A stretch of DNA of 64,000 nt, from positions 1 through 64,000 of the forward strand of contig NZ_JABBPE010000001.1 in assembly GCF_012927455.1 (NCBI RefSeq), written 5' to 3'. Below the pieces are notes generated by a model that saw only the letters and a program-made list of their open reading frames with translations, was not told the origin of the DNA and ran no database searches. Source of the DNA: Polaromonas sp. (GTDB lineage Bacteria; Pseudomonadota; Gammaproteobacteria; Burkholderiales; Burkholderiaceae_C). The position numbers and the translations under genes are program-made. The stretch's first letter is position 1, and every line of letters begins with the position of its first letter. Below are positions 47,978-56,600 of this stretch, piece by piece.

Positions 47978-48008
47978 AGCTTATCTCCGTACTCAAGTAC
48001 GGAGTCAA
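47978..48008 (-). promoter_or_regulatory. merT promoter with MerR operator
   Basis: On the minus strand the -35 is TTGACT (48003-48008) and the -10 TAAGCT (47978-47983), separated by 19 bp. The perfect palindrome CTCCGTAC...GTACGGAG (47985-48004) fills the spacer. A 19-bp spacer with a dyad between the elements is the hallmark of MerR-activated promoters. It lies in the short gap between divergent merT and merR and should control both. Confidence 0.92.
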
Positions 48009-48013
48009 GGACC

Positions 48014-48433
48014 ATGAACACCTCTCCTGAAAACCTGACTATCTGGACTATTGGCACGCTGGCCACCGAGGCGCAGGTCAATGTGGAAACCATACGTTTT
48101 TACCAACGCAAAGGCCTGATGCACGAGCCAGGTCGGCCCCAGGGCAGCGTGCGCCGCTATGGCGCGGCTGATCTGGGTCGAGTCCGTTTCATCAAGTCGG
48201 CACAGCGACTGGGTTTTAGTTTGGACGAGATTGCTCAACTGCTCAAGCTGGAAGATGGGGCGCATTGCGATGAAGCGCGCGCGCAGGCGCAGCACAAGTT
48301 AATTTATGTGCGTGCAAAGCTGGCTGACCTTCAACGCATTGAGACTGCACTTGCCGACCTGGTTGAGCGTTGCTGCGCCGTGCGCGGAAGTATCCGCTGC
48401 CCTCTGATCGCAGCCCTGCAGGGCGAAAATTGA
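48014..48433 (+). CDS. merR: Hg(II)-responsive regulator MerR
   Basis: This encodes 139 residues from ATG 48014. Winged helix-turn-helix: [20 protein letters not shown] and [20 protein letters not shown]. The three mercury-binding Cys of MerR are at 85, 120 and 129 (offset by 3 from Tn501 MerR), with an extra Cys121. It twists the 19-bp spacer promoter to activate merTP on Hg2+ binding. Divergent to merT. Confidence 0.94.
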   Translation: MNTSPENLTIWTIGTLATEAQVNVETIRFYQRKGLMHEPGRPQGSVRRYGAADLGRVRFIKSAQRLGFSLDEIAQLLKLEDGAHCDEARAQAQHKLIYVRAKLADLQRIETALADLVERCCAVRGSIRCPLIAALQGEN

Positions 48434-48491
48434 AGATCCATGGAAATGAGCAAGAGATCGGGTTCTAAACCGTCCTTGCGGGCTGAGCTTT

Positions 48492-48562
48492 CAGCCGCGC
48501 TCTTCCAGCATGTAGCGCAACGCGCCATCGCAGGCACACAACACGGATTCAAACCTCGTAAA
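48492..48562 (-). pseudogene. degraded copy of the 5' part of the HAD phosphatase gene
   Basis: The minus strand reads RFESVLCACDGALRYMLEERG. It matches the N-terminus of the HAD gene at 60648-61310 (KFDAVLFDCDGVLV then VLRDMLEERG) with an internal deletion. The repeat copy right after it has the same relation as repeat and HAD gene at 61342-61401. So this is a duplicated fragment of that locus, now decayed. Confidence 0.55.
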
Positions 48563-48563
48563 T

Positions 48564-48623
48564 ACTATCTTTTTGATAGCTGCTTGCGCCCGTATTATAT
48601 GGGCTACAGGCATATTTGATACC
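48564..48623 (+). repeat. Comamonad-type palindromic repeat, copy 6 (complete)
   Basis: ACTATCTTTTTGATAGC, then TGCTTGCGCCCGT, then GGGCTACAGGC and the tail ATATTTGATACC, all 60 bp. It lies next to the HAD-like fragment, matching the arrangement at 61342. About 110 bp follow before the AraC fragment with no recognisable gene. Confidence 0.85.
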
Positions 48624-48731
48624 TAAAACTGCCCGCCATCCAGATGCCATCAGCGCAGCTGCTCGCGCACGAAGCGGCTGCGCTCGTCAAGGCAAACAGC
48701 GGCCGTGCCCGGGCTTTTCGGCCCGGCGAAA

Positions 48732-48856
48732 AATCGCAGCGACAAGCCGGTCAAGCAGATGGCTGCGGCTGCTGGGTTTCGCAATAAGAAGAATTTTCTC
48801 CGGGCGTTCGGGAGTGGACTGTCTCCTGGGAGTTTCGCCGGGGGGTGCCGGCTTGA
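48732..48856 (+). pseudogene. degraded copy of the AraC regulator 3' end
   Basis: 125 bp matches 46895-47026 (the last 44 codons of the AraC gene) at about 85% by eye. The frame starts NRSDKPVKQMAAAAGFRN and is broken by a missing C after GCGTT. Direct orientation. Together with the AraC gene it brackets the mer cluster. Confidence 0.75.
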
Positions 48857-49006
48857 GGGACTTCCGATAATGGTTATCTGGCCGTGCAACCGATCGACAT
48901 GTTCGGCTTGCGTGTCTGCAATGCAGCGAAACCCGACGGCCGTCGGTACCCGCTTTCTGGCAGGCCAGCAAACAGGCGGTTTTTGTTGCTGGGCATCTAC
49001 TACCGA

Positions 49007-49279
49007 TCAAATTTCCGTTTGCTCGGCCATCTCCAATGCATCATCAACTTCAATTCCAAGGTAGCGCACAGTGTTCTCCAGCTTGGCATGGCCAAGAAGC
49101 AATTGAACTGCCCAAAGATTTTTTGTTCGCCGGTAAATCAAGGAGGCCTTGGTTCGCCGCATTGAATGGGTCCCGTATTCGGACGGATTCAGCCCAATCT
49201 CTGAGACCCAGTATGTTGGCGGAACTCGCGGAGATTCAGTTTTGTGAATGGTGCTACCGTGGATATCGCCATGGCGCAT
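49007..49279 (-). pseudogene. C-terminal fragment of a tyrosine recombinase
   Basis: The frame encodes about 75 residues of the catalytic end: YGTHSMRRTKASLIYRRTKN with the HxxR motif, then VQLLLGHAKLENTVRYLGIE with the Tyr nucleophile. The family is the phage integrase group seen on plasmids and islands. The N-terminal part and core domain are missing; only 90 codons are open. It lies 160 bp before the YcaO gene, in the opposite direction. Confidence 0.75.
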
Positions 49280-49442
49280 GGAAGCACGCCGGTCCCAACC
49301 ACGTCCTGCGCAATGGCGTTAGTCTGTCAAATTATCCGTATGCGGCAGCGTTTGTAGAAAGCATCGATGTATCACAAGGCGCCGGCGTGGCGAAGGATAA
49401 TAACGGCCACCTCATTTTGTACACCATTTTTGAAATTCTCTC

Positions 49443-51671
49443 ATGGAAATCAAGGTCAATTTTCTCGATAAGCTTCGTCTTGAAGCCAAGTTCGATGACT
49501 TCACGGTGGTGGCCGACCAGCCTATCCGCTACAAGGGCGATGGCTCTGCGCCTGGTCCGTTTGATTACTTTTTGGCTTCATCGGCTTTGTGTGCGGCTTA
49601 CTTTGTGAAGTTGTACTGCGACACTCGCAATATTCCTACCGAGAATATCCGACTGTCGCAAAATAATATTGTCGATCCGGAAAACCGTTATCAGCAGATA
49701 TTCAAGATTCAGGTTGAGTTGCCGGCGGATATCTCTGCCAAAGACCGCCAAGGTATTTTGCGCTCCATCGACCGTTGTACGGTGAAAAAAGTGGTGCAAG
49801 CCGGGCCCGAGTTTGTGATTGAAGAGGTAGAGAATTTGGATGCCGATGCCCAGGCCTTGCTGACCTTGACTCCGGCTTCTGAAGCGAGCACCTATATTGC
49901 GGGCAAGGATCTGCCGCTGGAGCAAACCATCGCCAATATGTCGGAGGTGTTGGCGGGCTTGGGCATGAAGATTGAAATCGCTTCGTGGCGCAATCTTGTC
50001 CCCAATGTGTGGTCGCTGCATGTCCGCGACGCGCACTCGCCGATGTGTTTTACCAATGGCAAAGGATCGACCAAGGAAAGCGCGTTGGCGTCGGCGTTGG
50101 GCGAATATATCGAGCGCCTCAATAACAACCATTTCTACGCCGGTGCGTTTTGGGGCGAAGACATCGCCAACGCGGCGTTTGTCCATTACCCGAACGAGCG
50201 CTGGTTCAAGCCTGGCAAGAAAGATGCGTTGCCGTCGGGAATTCTGGATGAGCATTGCCTGCAAATTTACAACCCCGATGGAGAATTACGTGGCTCGCAC
50301 CTGGTCGACACCAACTCCGGCAATGTGCAGCGCGGTATCTGTTCGCTGCCGTATGTGCGGCAGTCGGACGGCGAGGTTGTGTATTTCCCGTCCAACCTAG
50401 TCGAAAACCTCTATGTCAGCAATGGCATGAGTGCCGGTAATACGCTGGCCGAAGCGCAAGTGCAATGCCTGTCCGAAATTTTCGAACGGGCGGTAAAGCG
50501 CGAAATACTGGAAGGCGAAATGGCACTGCCCGATGTGCCGCACGAAGTGCTGGCGAAATACCCTGGCATTCTGGCCGGCATTCAGGGGTTGGAAGCGCAA
50601 GGCTTTCCTGTGCTGGTGAAGGATGCGTCGCTGGGTGGAATCTACCCTGTTATGTGCGTCACTTTGATGAACCCACGAACCGGCGGTGTCTTTGCTTCGT
50701 TCGGCGCGCACCCAAGCTTTGAGGTGGCGCTGGAACGGAGTCTGACGGAATTGTTGCAGGGCCGCAGTTTCGAAGGCCTGAACGATCTACCTCGGCCCAC
50801 CTTTGCAAGTGAAGCAGTGACTGAGCCAAACAACTTTGTCGAACACTTCATCGATTCCAGCGGTGTGGTGTCGTGGCGCTTTTTTAGCGCCAAAGCGGAT
50901 TTCGATTTTGTTGAGTGGGATTTTTCGGGCCAGGGCGAGAATTCCAATGCCGAGGAAGCCGCGACCTTGCTCGGCATTCTTGAAGACATGGGCAAAGAGG
51001 TGTACGTGGCGGTCCATGACCAGCTAGGCGCCGTTGCTTGCCGGATTTTGGTGCCCGGCTATTCAGAGGTTTATCCTGTAGAAGATTTGATTTGGGATAA
51101 CACCAACAAGGCGCTGTTGTTCCGCGCAGATATCTTGAACTTGCATCACCTGGACGCCGCCAGCCTGGAAGCGCTGCTTGAGCGTTTGGATAATAGTGAG
51201 CTGGATGATTACGGCGACATCGCCACGTTGATCGGCATCGAATTTGACGAGAATACGGTTTGGGGGAAGCTGACAGTTCTCGAGTTGAAGCTGCTCATTC
51301 AACTCGCCTTGCAGCAACTTGAGGCGGCGCACGAGCTGGTGGGCGCCTTCTTGCAGTACAACGACAACACGGTCGAGCGCGGATTGTTTTATCAAGCCTT
51401 AAACGTGGTGCTGGAGGTGCTGCTCGATGACGACCTGGAACTGGACGATTACGTGGCCAATTTCCGCCGGATGTATGGCAATCCGCGGATGGACGCGGTG
51501 TTGGGCTCCGTGGACGGCAGCGTGCGCTTCTTTGGCTTGACGCCAACCAGTATGAAACTGGAGGGGCTCGACAGGCACCGCCGCCTGATCGACAGCTACC
51601 AAAAAATGCATACGGCGCGGGCCAATGTGGCGGCTACATCCAGTTCAGGTTACGAGTCATGGCTGCGATGA
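49443..51671 (+). CDS. ycaO: OsmC domain / YcaO domain protein
   Basis: This encodes 742 residues. Residues 1-150 are OsmC/Ohr-like (PIRYKGDGSAPGPFDYFLAS with a Cys-containing segment SALCAAYF). Residues about 170-570 are a YcaO fold with ATP-binding region GKGSTKESALASALGEYIER and AGNTLAEAQVQCLSEIFERA. A helical, acidic C-terminal part follows (LLDDDLELDDYV). YcaO activates amide bonds with ATP; in E. coli it affects methylthiolation of ribosomal protein S12. Here no peptide substrate, RimO or maturase genes are adjacent. Base composition is less GC-rich than neighbours. It lies between two integrase remnants. Confidence 0.88.
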   Translation: MEIKVNFLDKLRLEAKFDDFTVVADQPIRYKGDGSAPGPFDYFLASSALCAAYFVKLYCDTRNIPTENIRLSQNNIVDPENRYQQIFKIQVELPADISAKDRQGILRSIDRCTVKKVVQAGPEFVIEEVENLDADAQALLTLTPASEASTYIAGKDLPLEQTIANMSEVLAGLGMKIEIASWRNLVPNVWSLHVRDAHSPMCFTNGKGSTKESALASALGEYIERLNNNHFYAGAFWGEDIANAAFVHYPNERWFKPGKKDALPSGILDEHCLQIYNPDGELRGSHLVDTNSGNVQRGICSLPYVRQSDGEVVYFPSNLVENLYVSNGMSAGNTLAEAQVQCLSEIFERAVKREILEGEMALPDVPHEVLAKYPGILAGIQGLEAQGFPVLVKDASLGGIYPVMCVTLMNPRTGGVFASFGAHPSFEVALERSLTELLQGRSFEGLNDLPRPTFASEAVTEPNNFVEHFIDSSGVVSWRFFSAKADFDFVEWDFSGQGENSNAEEAATLLGILEDMGKEVYVAVHDQLGAVACRILVPGYSEVYPVEDLIWDNTNKALLFRADILNLHHLDAASLEALLERLDNSELDDYGDIATLIGIEFDENTVWGKLTVLELKLLIQLALQQLEAAHELVGAFLQYNDNTVERGLFYQALNVVLEVLLDDDLELDDYVANFRRMYGNPRMDAVLGSVDGSVRFFGLTPTSMKLEGLDRHRRLIDSYQKMHTARANVAATSSSGYESWLR

Positions 51672-51840
51672 TGCCGGTCATCCCCCGGCACAAATGTACG
51701 TTCGATACCAGCACGACCATCTGTGCCGGCGTGTATCAGTTCTGATGTCGCCAGCGTCGGTGGTCAGATACTAAGGACAGATCGAGGGCCCTCAATATGA
51801 GTGCACGTGCCGAGCAGATTCCTAACATTTAGGGACGATT

Positions 51841-52062
51841 TTGCCTGCCTGTCGGGGCTTTCGCACTGGAGGAGACGGTTCCGTCTACATCACCATGAAA
51901 TTGTTGCAAGGCATATCGCCAACATTGATCGCGCATCAATGCAGCACCAGCGCGGAAATGATCCGACTGCATTACTGCCATTTGACCGCGCAGATGTTCA
52001 AGAAGGAACACCGTTGTACAACACGGGGTTTATCGAGGGCGAATTCGAGTTTAGGGGGCTAG
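51841..52062 (+). pseudogene. second tyrosine recombinase remnant
   Basis: Within an open frame the stretch MKLLQGISPTLIAHQCSTSA and MIRLHYCHLTAQM resembles the C-terminus of phage integrases (GVSP, then HYGHLT with the catalytic Tyr). The HxxR motif and everything before it is lost or scrambled. It lies 170 bp after the YcaO gene in the same direction. The 170-bp gap has no gene. Confidence 0.5.
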
Positions 52063-52142
52063 CTACGTTGAAAGTGGCGCGTGAGGGAAGGTAGCCTACG
52101 TTAATTCTTAATTGGCTCGAATAGACACACAATTGCTTGACG

Positions 52143-52967
52143 TTACCCAAAGCAAAATGCGGAAACCGTGGTGTCCATGATACGGTCAGAGAACACCTTG
52201 CGACCTGCATCTTCGCCAGCAGCACCCGCAATGAACATCAGTGGGAGCAGGTGTTCTTCAGCGCGCGGCGGGTGGCACTGCCTGGCGCCAGGGGCCTGCT
52301 CCCAGTTGGCGAGCAAGCGATAACGCTCTTGCGCACTGGACTCGACAGCCTTGGTAAGCCAGTCGTCGAAAGCATCGGACACCGGGCCGTATTGCGGGTT
52401 GCCGTAGGCGCGCATGTTGTGAAAACTCATGCCGCTGCCAATGATCAAGATATCTTGATCGCGCAAAGTTCCCAGCGACCGTCCTGCTTCCAAATGCTGC
52501 TCAGGGTCAAGCGAGTTGTGGAGTGACAGTTGTACCACCGGGATATTGGCCTGCGGAAAAATCAGCTTGAGTGGAATGAACATGCCATGGTCAAAGCCGC
52601 GATCCGCGTCAGAAGCGCTGGTTATGCCAGCGGTCGTGAGGGTCTTCACGACCTGCTCCGCCAGGACGGGTGCACCGGGGGCGGGGTACGTCAGTTCGTA
52701 GGTGTGGGGAGGAAAACCGTGGTAGTCGTAAATGAGCTCCGGCTGCGCAGCGCTGGTCACGGCAAAATGCGGCTTCAGCCAGTGCGCCGACACCATCACA
52801 ATGGCCTTGGGCCTGCGCGGCAGAGTGGCTGCCACGTTCTTCAAAAAATCGGCCATGCGATTCCACTCGTCGGGCGGGTTCCAGTCCATGAAGAAGCATG
52901 GTCCGCCGCCGTGGGGGATGAACCACGTTGGCATTCTTGCGCTGGCGTTTGCGGGTGCATTGGACAC
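52143..52967 (-). CDS. ygiD: LigB-type dioxygenase, 4,5-DOPA dioxygenase extradiol family
   Basis: This encodes 274 residues from GTG 52967, chosen because AAGGA lies at good distance; a TTG 30 bp upstream is poorer. PTWFIPHGGGP and VMVSAHWLKPHF carry metal His residues, and FDHGMFIPLKLIFPQANI and SGMSFHNMRAYG match the YgiD family. It should open catechol rings using non-haem metal or, in YgiD, DOPA. The natural substrate is not known. Confidence 0.85.
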   Translation of the reverse strand: MSNAPANASARMPTWFIPHGGGPCFFMDWNPPDEWNRMADFLKNVAATLPRRPKAIVMVSAHWLKPHFAVTSAAQPELIYDYHGFPPHTYELTYPAPGAPVLAEQVVKTLTTAGITSASDADRGFDHGMFIPLKLIFPQANIPVVQLSLHNSLDPEQHLEAGRSLGTLRDQDILIIGSGMSFHNMRAYGNPQYGPVSDAFDDWLTKAVESSAQERYRLLANWEQAPGARQCHPPRAEEHLLPLMFIAGAAGEDAGRKVFSDRIMDTTVSAFCFG

Positions 52968-53000
52968 GGTGTTGATTCCTTCAGATGTGAATAGCAAGTT

Positions 53001-53495
53001 TCAAGTTGGCCCATCCCGGCTGGTCTGAAGCGTGACTTGCGTAAACCCCAGATGGTGCATGAATTCCCGCAGAATGAGCAGGCTGGCAAATAGGCATTTG
53101 TCGATCGGCAAGGATTCCTGACTGGCCGGCCGTCCCGCGCTGACAGCCACCAGCCGGTTGAACAGCGACTCCACCATGTCAAGGGTGAGCGTGGTCTGCA
53201 CCAGCCCGCCGGCCTGAATGGCCTTTGAGATCACCTGGGCACCCATGCCCTGCAACACCAGCAACGGGCTGGTGGCAAACTGTGACGCAAGCGGCATGAC
53301 CACATCCTCGGTCAGCTCAATGGCATGCTCAAGTTCAATGGGTGAGGGCGGCTGGTGCAACAGGCATTGCTGCACCAGTGACTCAACGCCCAGCTTGAAC
53401 TCTTTGGCCGCAGGTGTTGCTCCTTCGCCGCTCCGGACCGCGCTGGTGTTGCCACCCAACTCCAAAACCGTTGCGCCGATCAAGCCTGATTCCAT
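53001..53495 (-). CDS. hypothetical protein
   Basis: This encodes 164 residues from ATG 53495 (MESGLIGATVLEL). It is all-helical by residue pattern, for example IELTEDVVMPLASQFATSPL and LLILREFMHHLGF. No family recognised. An upstream in-frame extension to 53624 exists but overlaps the next gene, so the shorter form is chosen. Flanked by the dioxygenase and a SnoaL-like gene, all in one direction, possibly one operon. Confidence 0.6.
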   Translation of the reverse strand: MESGLIGATVLELGGNTSAVRSGEGATPAAKEFKLGVESLVQQCLLHQPPSPIELEHAIELTEDVVMPLASQFATSPLLVLQGMGAQVISKAIQAGGLVQTTLTLDMVESLFNRLVAVSAGRPASQESLPIDKCLFASLLILREFMHHLGFTQVTLQTSRDGPT

Positions 53496-53569
53496 GATTG
53501 CGTCTCCTGATGGCACGGTGTTTACCTTGTCCCTTGCCGACCGTCTGTCAGCAAGGAGGCCAGGATTGC

Positions 53570-54124
53570 TTATTTCCCCAGACCGAGTTGCTTCATGAAG
53601 TCCTGGTTGTCCCAGAACAACCATTCGTGGTCCATGGTCCCATCCTTCCAGTGACCGGTGGTAGCCATTCCGATGGCAAAGCGCTTGCCGGTAGGGGCGA
53701 TGGTCTTGCCGTCACCGGTAGGCATGGGCTTGGTAAAGGTACCCGTCATCACACCGGTGACGGAGGTCCACGTACCGGAACCAAAACGGATCGGGTGTTC
53801 CTTGATGGTGATGTCTGGCGCAAACACAAACATGGCTTTGAGGTCGTCGATGTGGCGGCCAATGCCCTTGGTTTCGTGGCCATCTGGCCAGGTCACCACG
53901 ATGTCGGCCGAGTGGCTCTCGTGCAGGCGATCCCATTTTTGGTTACTGAAAACATCGAAGTCCAGTGTGTCAAACAATTTCAGATTGCGCTCGACCTCGG
54001 GTTTTTGCTTCTCGTGTTTGGGAGGTGGCGTGGTGGGGTTTTCAGCCAGGGTTTGTGCGCTGACCAAACTGAAGACGCTAAACGCCAGGGTCGCGACGAT
54101 GGTGTTACGGTAAATGCGGTTCAT
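53570..54124 (-). CDS. exported SnoaL/NTF2-like protein
   Basis: This encodes 184 residues with signal peptide ending SLVSAQT-LAEN. The middle, IVVTWPDGHETKGIGRHIDD and FGSGTWTSVTGVMTGTF, fits the SnoaL-like polyketide cyclase/NTF2 fold with an end segment DHEWLFWDNQDFMKQLGL. Such proteins bind small hydrophobic compounds; many are of unknown use. A pentanucleotide repeat (54141-54170) lies 17 bp upstream of its ATG. Confidence 0.78.
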   Translation of the reverse strand: MNRIYRNTIVATLAFSVFSLVSAQTLAENPTTPPPKHEKQKPEVERNLKLFDTLDFDVFSNQKWDRLHESHSADIVVTWPDGHETKGIGRHIDDLKAMFVFAPDITIKEHPIRFGSGTWTSVTGVMTGTFTKPMPTGDGKTIAPTGKRFAIGMATTGHWKDGTMDHEWLFWDNQDFMKQLGLGK

Positions 54125-54140
54125 GGTGAATTACGGTTGT

Positions 54141-54170
54141 GAATGAAATGAAATGAAATGAAATGGAATG
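54141..54170. repeat. pentanucleotide tandem repeat (AAATG)
   Basis: Six units of AAATG or GAATG type are in tandem, four of them identical. It lies between the F420-reductase-like gene stop and the SnoaL-like gene start, in the leader or promoter of the latter. Such tracts vary in length by slippage. Confidence 0.8.
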
Positions 54171-54183
54171 AATCAGGGTTCAC

Positions 54184-54813
54184 TTAAATGCCTTGCCACG
54201 CTGGGGCAATGGCGGTGCCGCGCCCGGCGCCGTAGGCGAAGTAAATGTTCAGAGCGGCCACGGGCTCCAGGTAACGCGCATTCTTCAGGCCGCCCGCATC
54301 TGCCGTGACAAAGCCCAGGCTCTCGGCGAGATCTTTCACGGTCCCCTTGGCGGCGTCGCTGTCGCCGGCGTAAAACACCGTGACCTTGCTGCCGTCGCCC
54401 AGGCTCGAGCCCTGGCCCAGCACCTGTGCGAGCACTGTGTTGAAGGCTTTGACCACTTGTGCGCCGGGAATTGCCTTGGCAATTTCTTCCGCCGCCGAGG
54501 TACTGTGACCCAGCGTCAGGCCCATATAGTCGGCGGTCAGCGGGTTGGTGATGTCTACCACCACTTTGCCTCGCAGGTTGCCCACAGATTGCAGTGCGGA
54601 CACGGCATCGCCAAAGCCAGTGGCCAGAATGACGACATCTTGACCTTCGGCAGCACCGGCGGCGGGGACTGCCGTGGCATTGGCGTTCTGGGATGCGACG
54701 GCGGCAGCTTTGGCGGCGTCACGGGCAGTGACGCTCACGCTGTGACCTGCGGCGGAGAGTTGCTTGACAAATCCGGAGCCCATGTTGCCGGCGCCAATAA
54801 CGAGAACTTTCAT
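54184..54813 (-). CDS. NADPH-dependent F420 reductase-like oxidoreductase
   Basis: This encodes 209 residues from ATG 54813. The Rossmann motif VLVIGAGNMGSGFVKQLSAA is at the N-terminus, and KVVVDITNPLT, VVKAFNTVL and GLKNARYLEPVAALNIY match the F420-dependent NADP reductase family, whose bacterial members often reduce other substrates with NADPH. The upstream AGGAAAT fits as ribosome binding site. It is divergent from a LysR gene with a 139-bp gap, which suggests control by that regulator. Confidence 0.85.
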   Translation of the reverse strand: MKVLVIGAGNMGSGFVKQLSAAGHSVSVTARDAAKAAAVASQNANATAVPAAGAAEGQDVVILATGFGDAVSALQSVGNLRGKVVVDITNPLTADYMGLTLGHSTSAAEEIAKAIPGAQVVKAFNTVLAQVLGQGSSLGDGSKVTVFYAGDSDAAKGTVKDLAESLGFVTADAGGLKNARYLEPVAALNIYFAYGAGRGTAIAPAWQGI

Positions 54814-54952
54814 ACGATTTCCTTTCAAGGGTTTAAGGGAGCCCTTCCTGGCAATTTTCCAGTTGCGTTCAAGGCATAGGTCAACTGTATTTGTTGCACA
54901 ATAAAAGATAAATATGTGTTTCTGTAATTAATAGTTCCTTGGATTGAGATAA

Positions 54953-55855
54953 ATGGATAGATTTCTTGAAATGCAAACCTTTACCGCAGTGGTGGATGCC
55001 GGCAGCTTTGTGCGGGCGGCCGAGACGCTGGACATGTCCAAGGCCGCGGTATCGCGCTACGTAGCGGAGCTGGAGGCGCGACTGGGTGTGCGCCTCTTGC
55101 ACCGAACCACGCGCAAACTCTCGCTCACAGAAGAGGGCCGAGCCTTTCACGCCCGCTGCAAGGCCATACTGGGCGAGCTCGACGAGGCCGAGTCCGTAAT
55201 TACTGCGCGATCGGCGCAGGCCAGTGGCTTGGTGAAGATCAATGTGCCGGTGACCTTCGGCAACTTGCATCTGGCCCCGCTGTGGTCCGACTTCATGACC
55301 CAGAACCCCAGGGTCACGCTGGATGTGACGCTGAACGACCGGGTGGTGGACTTGGTGGAAGAGGGCTATGACATGGCGGTGCGCATCGGGACCCTGCCCA
55401 GTTCGTCGCTGATCAGCAAGAAGCTGGCATCCACACGAATGGTTTTGTGTGCATCGCCCGCGTATCTCAAAGAACACGACCAACCAGAACACCCCTCGGA
55501 TCTTGCACGGCATGCCGTCCTCGCCTATAGCCTTCTCGCCACGGGCGAGCAGTGGGGATTTGACGGTCCGGATGGCAGGCAGACCGTAGTCGTTAACCCC
55601 GTACTGCGCACCAACAGTGGTGATACCTGCCGCGCTGCGGCGCTCAAGCACCATGGCATCATCCTGCAGCCCACGTTCATGGTTGGAGAGGATCTGCGAA
55701 GCGGCGCCCTGGTCGAATTGATGCCGCAGTACCGCTCTTCAGAGTTTGGTATCTACGCGGTTTACCCGAGTCGGCGGTATATGTCGGCCAAGGTGCGCCT
55801 GTTGATTGAGTTTCTCGCCAAGGCGCTGGGAAACGCCAACTGGTGCGCAAGCTAG
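54953..55855 (+). CDS. LysR family transcriptional regulator
   Basis: This encodes 300 residues. The wHTH is FVRAAETLDMSKAAVSRYVA and RLLHRTTRKLSLTEEGRAF. The substrate-binding domain follows (about 90-290). It belongs to the CrgA-like group. Divergent from the F420-reductase-like gene, so probably its regulator. The 181 bp after its stop show no gene. Confidence 0.9.
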   Translation: MDRFLEMQTFTAVVDAGSFVRAAETLDMSKAAVSRYVAELEARLGVRLLHRTTRKLSLTEEGRAFHARCKAILGELDEAESVITARSAQASGLVKINVPVTFGNLHLAPLWSDFMTQNPRVTLDVTLNDRVVDLVEEGYDMAVRIGTLPSSSLISKKLASTRMVLCASPAYLKEHDQPEHPSDLARHAVLAYSLLATGEQWGFDGPDGRQTVVVNPVLRTNSGDTCRAAALKHHGIILQPTFMVGEDLRSGALVELMPQYRSSEFGIYAVYPSRRYMSAKVRLLIEFLAKALGNANWCAS

Positions 55856-56036
55856 CGTATTAATACGTTGGGGAAGACCGTCTTGGGTCCACGATGCGAG
55901 CGTACTGAAATCATCGACACATTGCTGACAGTCACTACCGTGATTTGAATGGCGGGTTTGGAGCGATCAGTTCGGAAAACTGTACAGCCGCCTTCGGTCT
56001 CAAGCGGACGAGAAACCGCGCACCGCAAAAGTCTGC

Positions 56037-56513
56037 TCATCTAGGCACGAACACAGCCGGGCTGATACCAAAGAATCGACCCAATTTTCCCGCCATCGTG
56101 ACGCTGATCTTTCGCTTGCCCGCCAGAATCGCTGACAGATTTCTCCGGGGAACGATGGCAGAGAGGTCTTCCTGCTTCAGGCCGCGCGCCTCCATCAAAA
56201 ACCGCAGGGCGTCTCTGGGATTTGCTGCTTCGATTGCATGGTGCTTCTGTTCATAACGGGAGACCCACTCTGCGGCCAGCTCAAGCAGACCCGACAGCGG
56301 ATGATCCTCGTCGTCCCCGGTCACATCCAGCAGCGCATTCATCAGGGTGACCGTGCGGTCGTAGTCCGCCTCGCTGTGAATAGGTCGCAGGTGCGCCACC
56401 GTATCAAACGCCCGCCAGGAGACTTGCAGGGCTGAAATGTCCATTTGAGTATCCATCCCTGAATCGAGATGGGTTTGAGCGGTTTGCATGATTAACTCTT
56501 CGGCATTCGTCAC
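56037..56513 (-). CDS. HigA-like antitoxin (XRE family), without a HigB partner
   Basis: This encodes 158 residues, or about 150 if an internal Met is used. The N-terminal half fits the HigA metal-linked helical part (DVTGDDEDHPLSGLLELAAE). The C-terminal HTH is ALRFLMEARGLKQEDLSAIV and LSAILAGKRKISVTMAGKLG, ending FVPR. HigA antitoxins of this type repress the higBA promoter. No higB-like gene lies within 180 bp on either side, so it is orphan here. Confidence 0.8.
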   Translation of the reverse strand: MTNAEELIMQTAQTHLDSGMDTQMDISALQVSWRAFDTVAHLRPIHSEADYDRTVTLMNALLDVTGDDEDHPLSGLLELAAEWVSRYEQKHHAIEAANPRDALRFLMEARGLKQEDLSAIVPRRNLSAILAGKRKISVTMAGKLGRFFGISPAVFVPR

Positions 56514-56600
56514 GTTCCTGCTGCATTGCTAGAACCCGCACCCCACCCGCTGTAAACGTGACAGGCCAGGCTCGATCTGGAGCGAGCGGTCAGATCGGCG

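Noticed and set aside
48700..48727. Possible terminator hairpin (GCCCGGGC / GGCCCGGC)
   Set aside because: Arms are imperfect and no T-run follows.
54881..55654. A 257-codon minus-strand frame opposite the LysR gene
   Set aside because: The LysR protein has a full HTH and ligand domain; the antisense frame has none.
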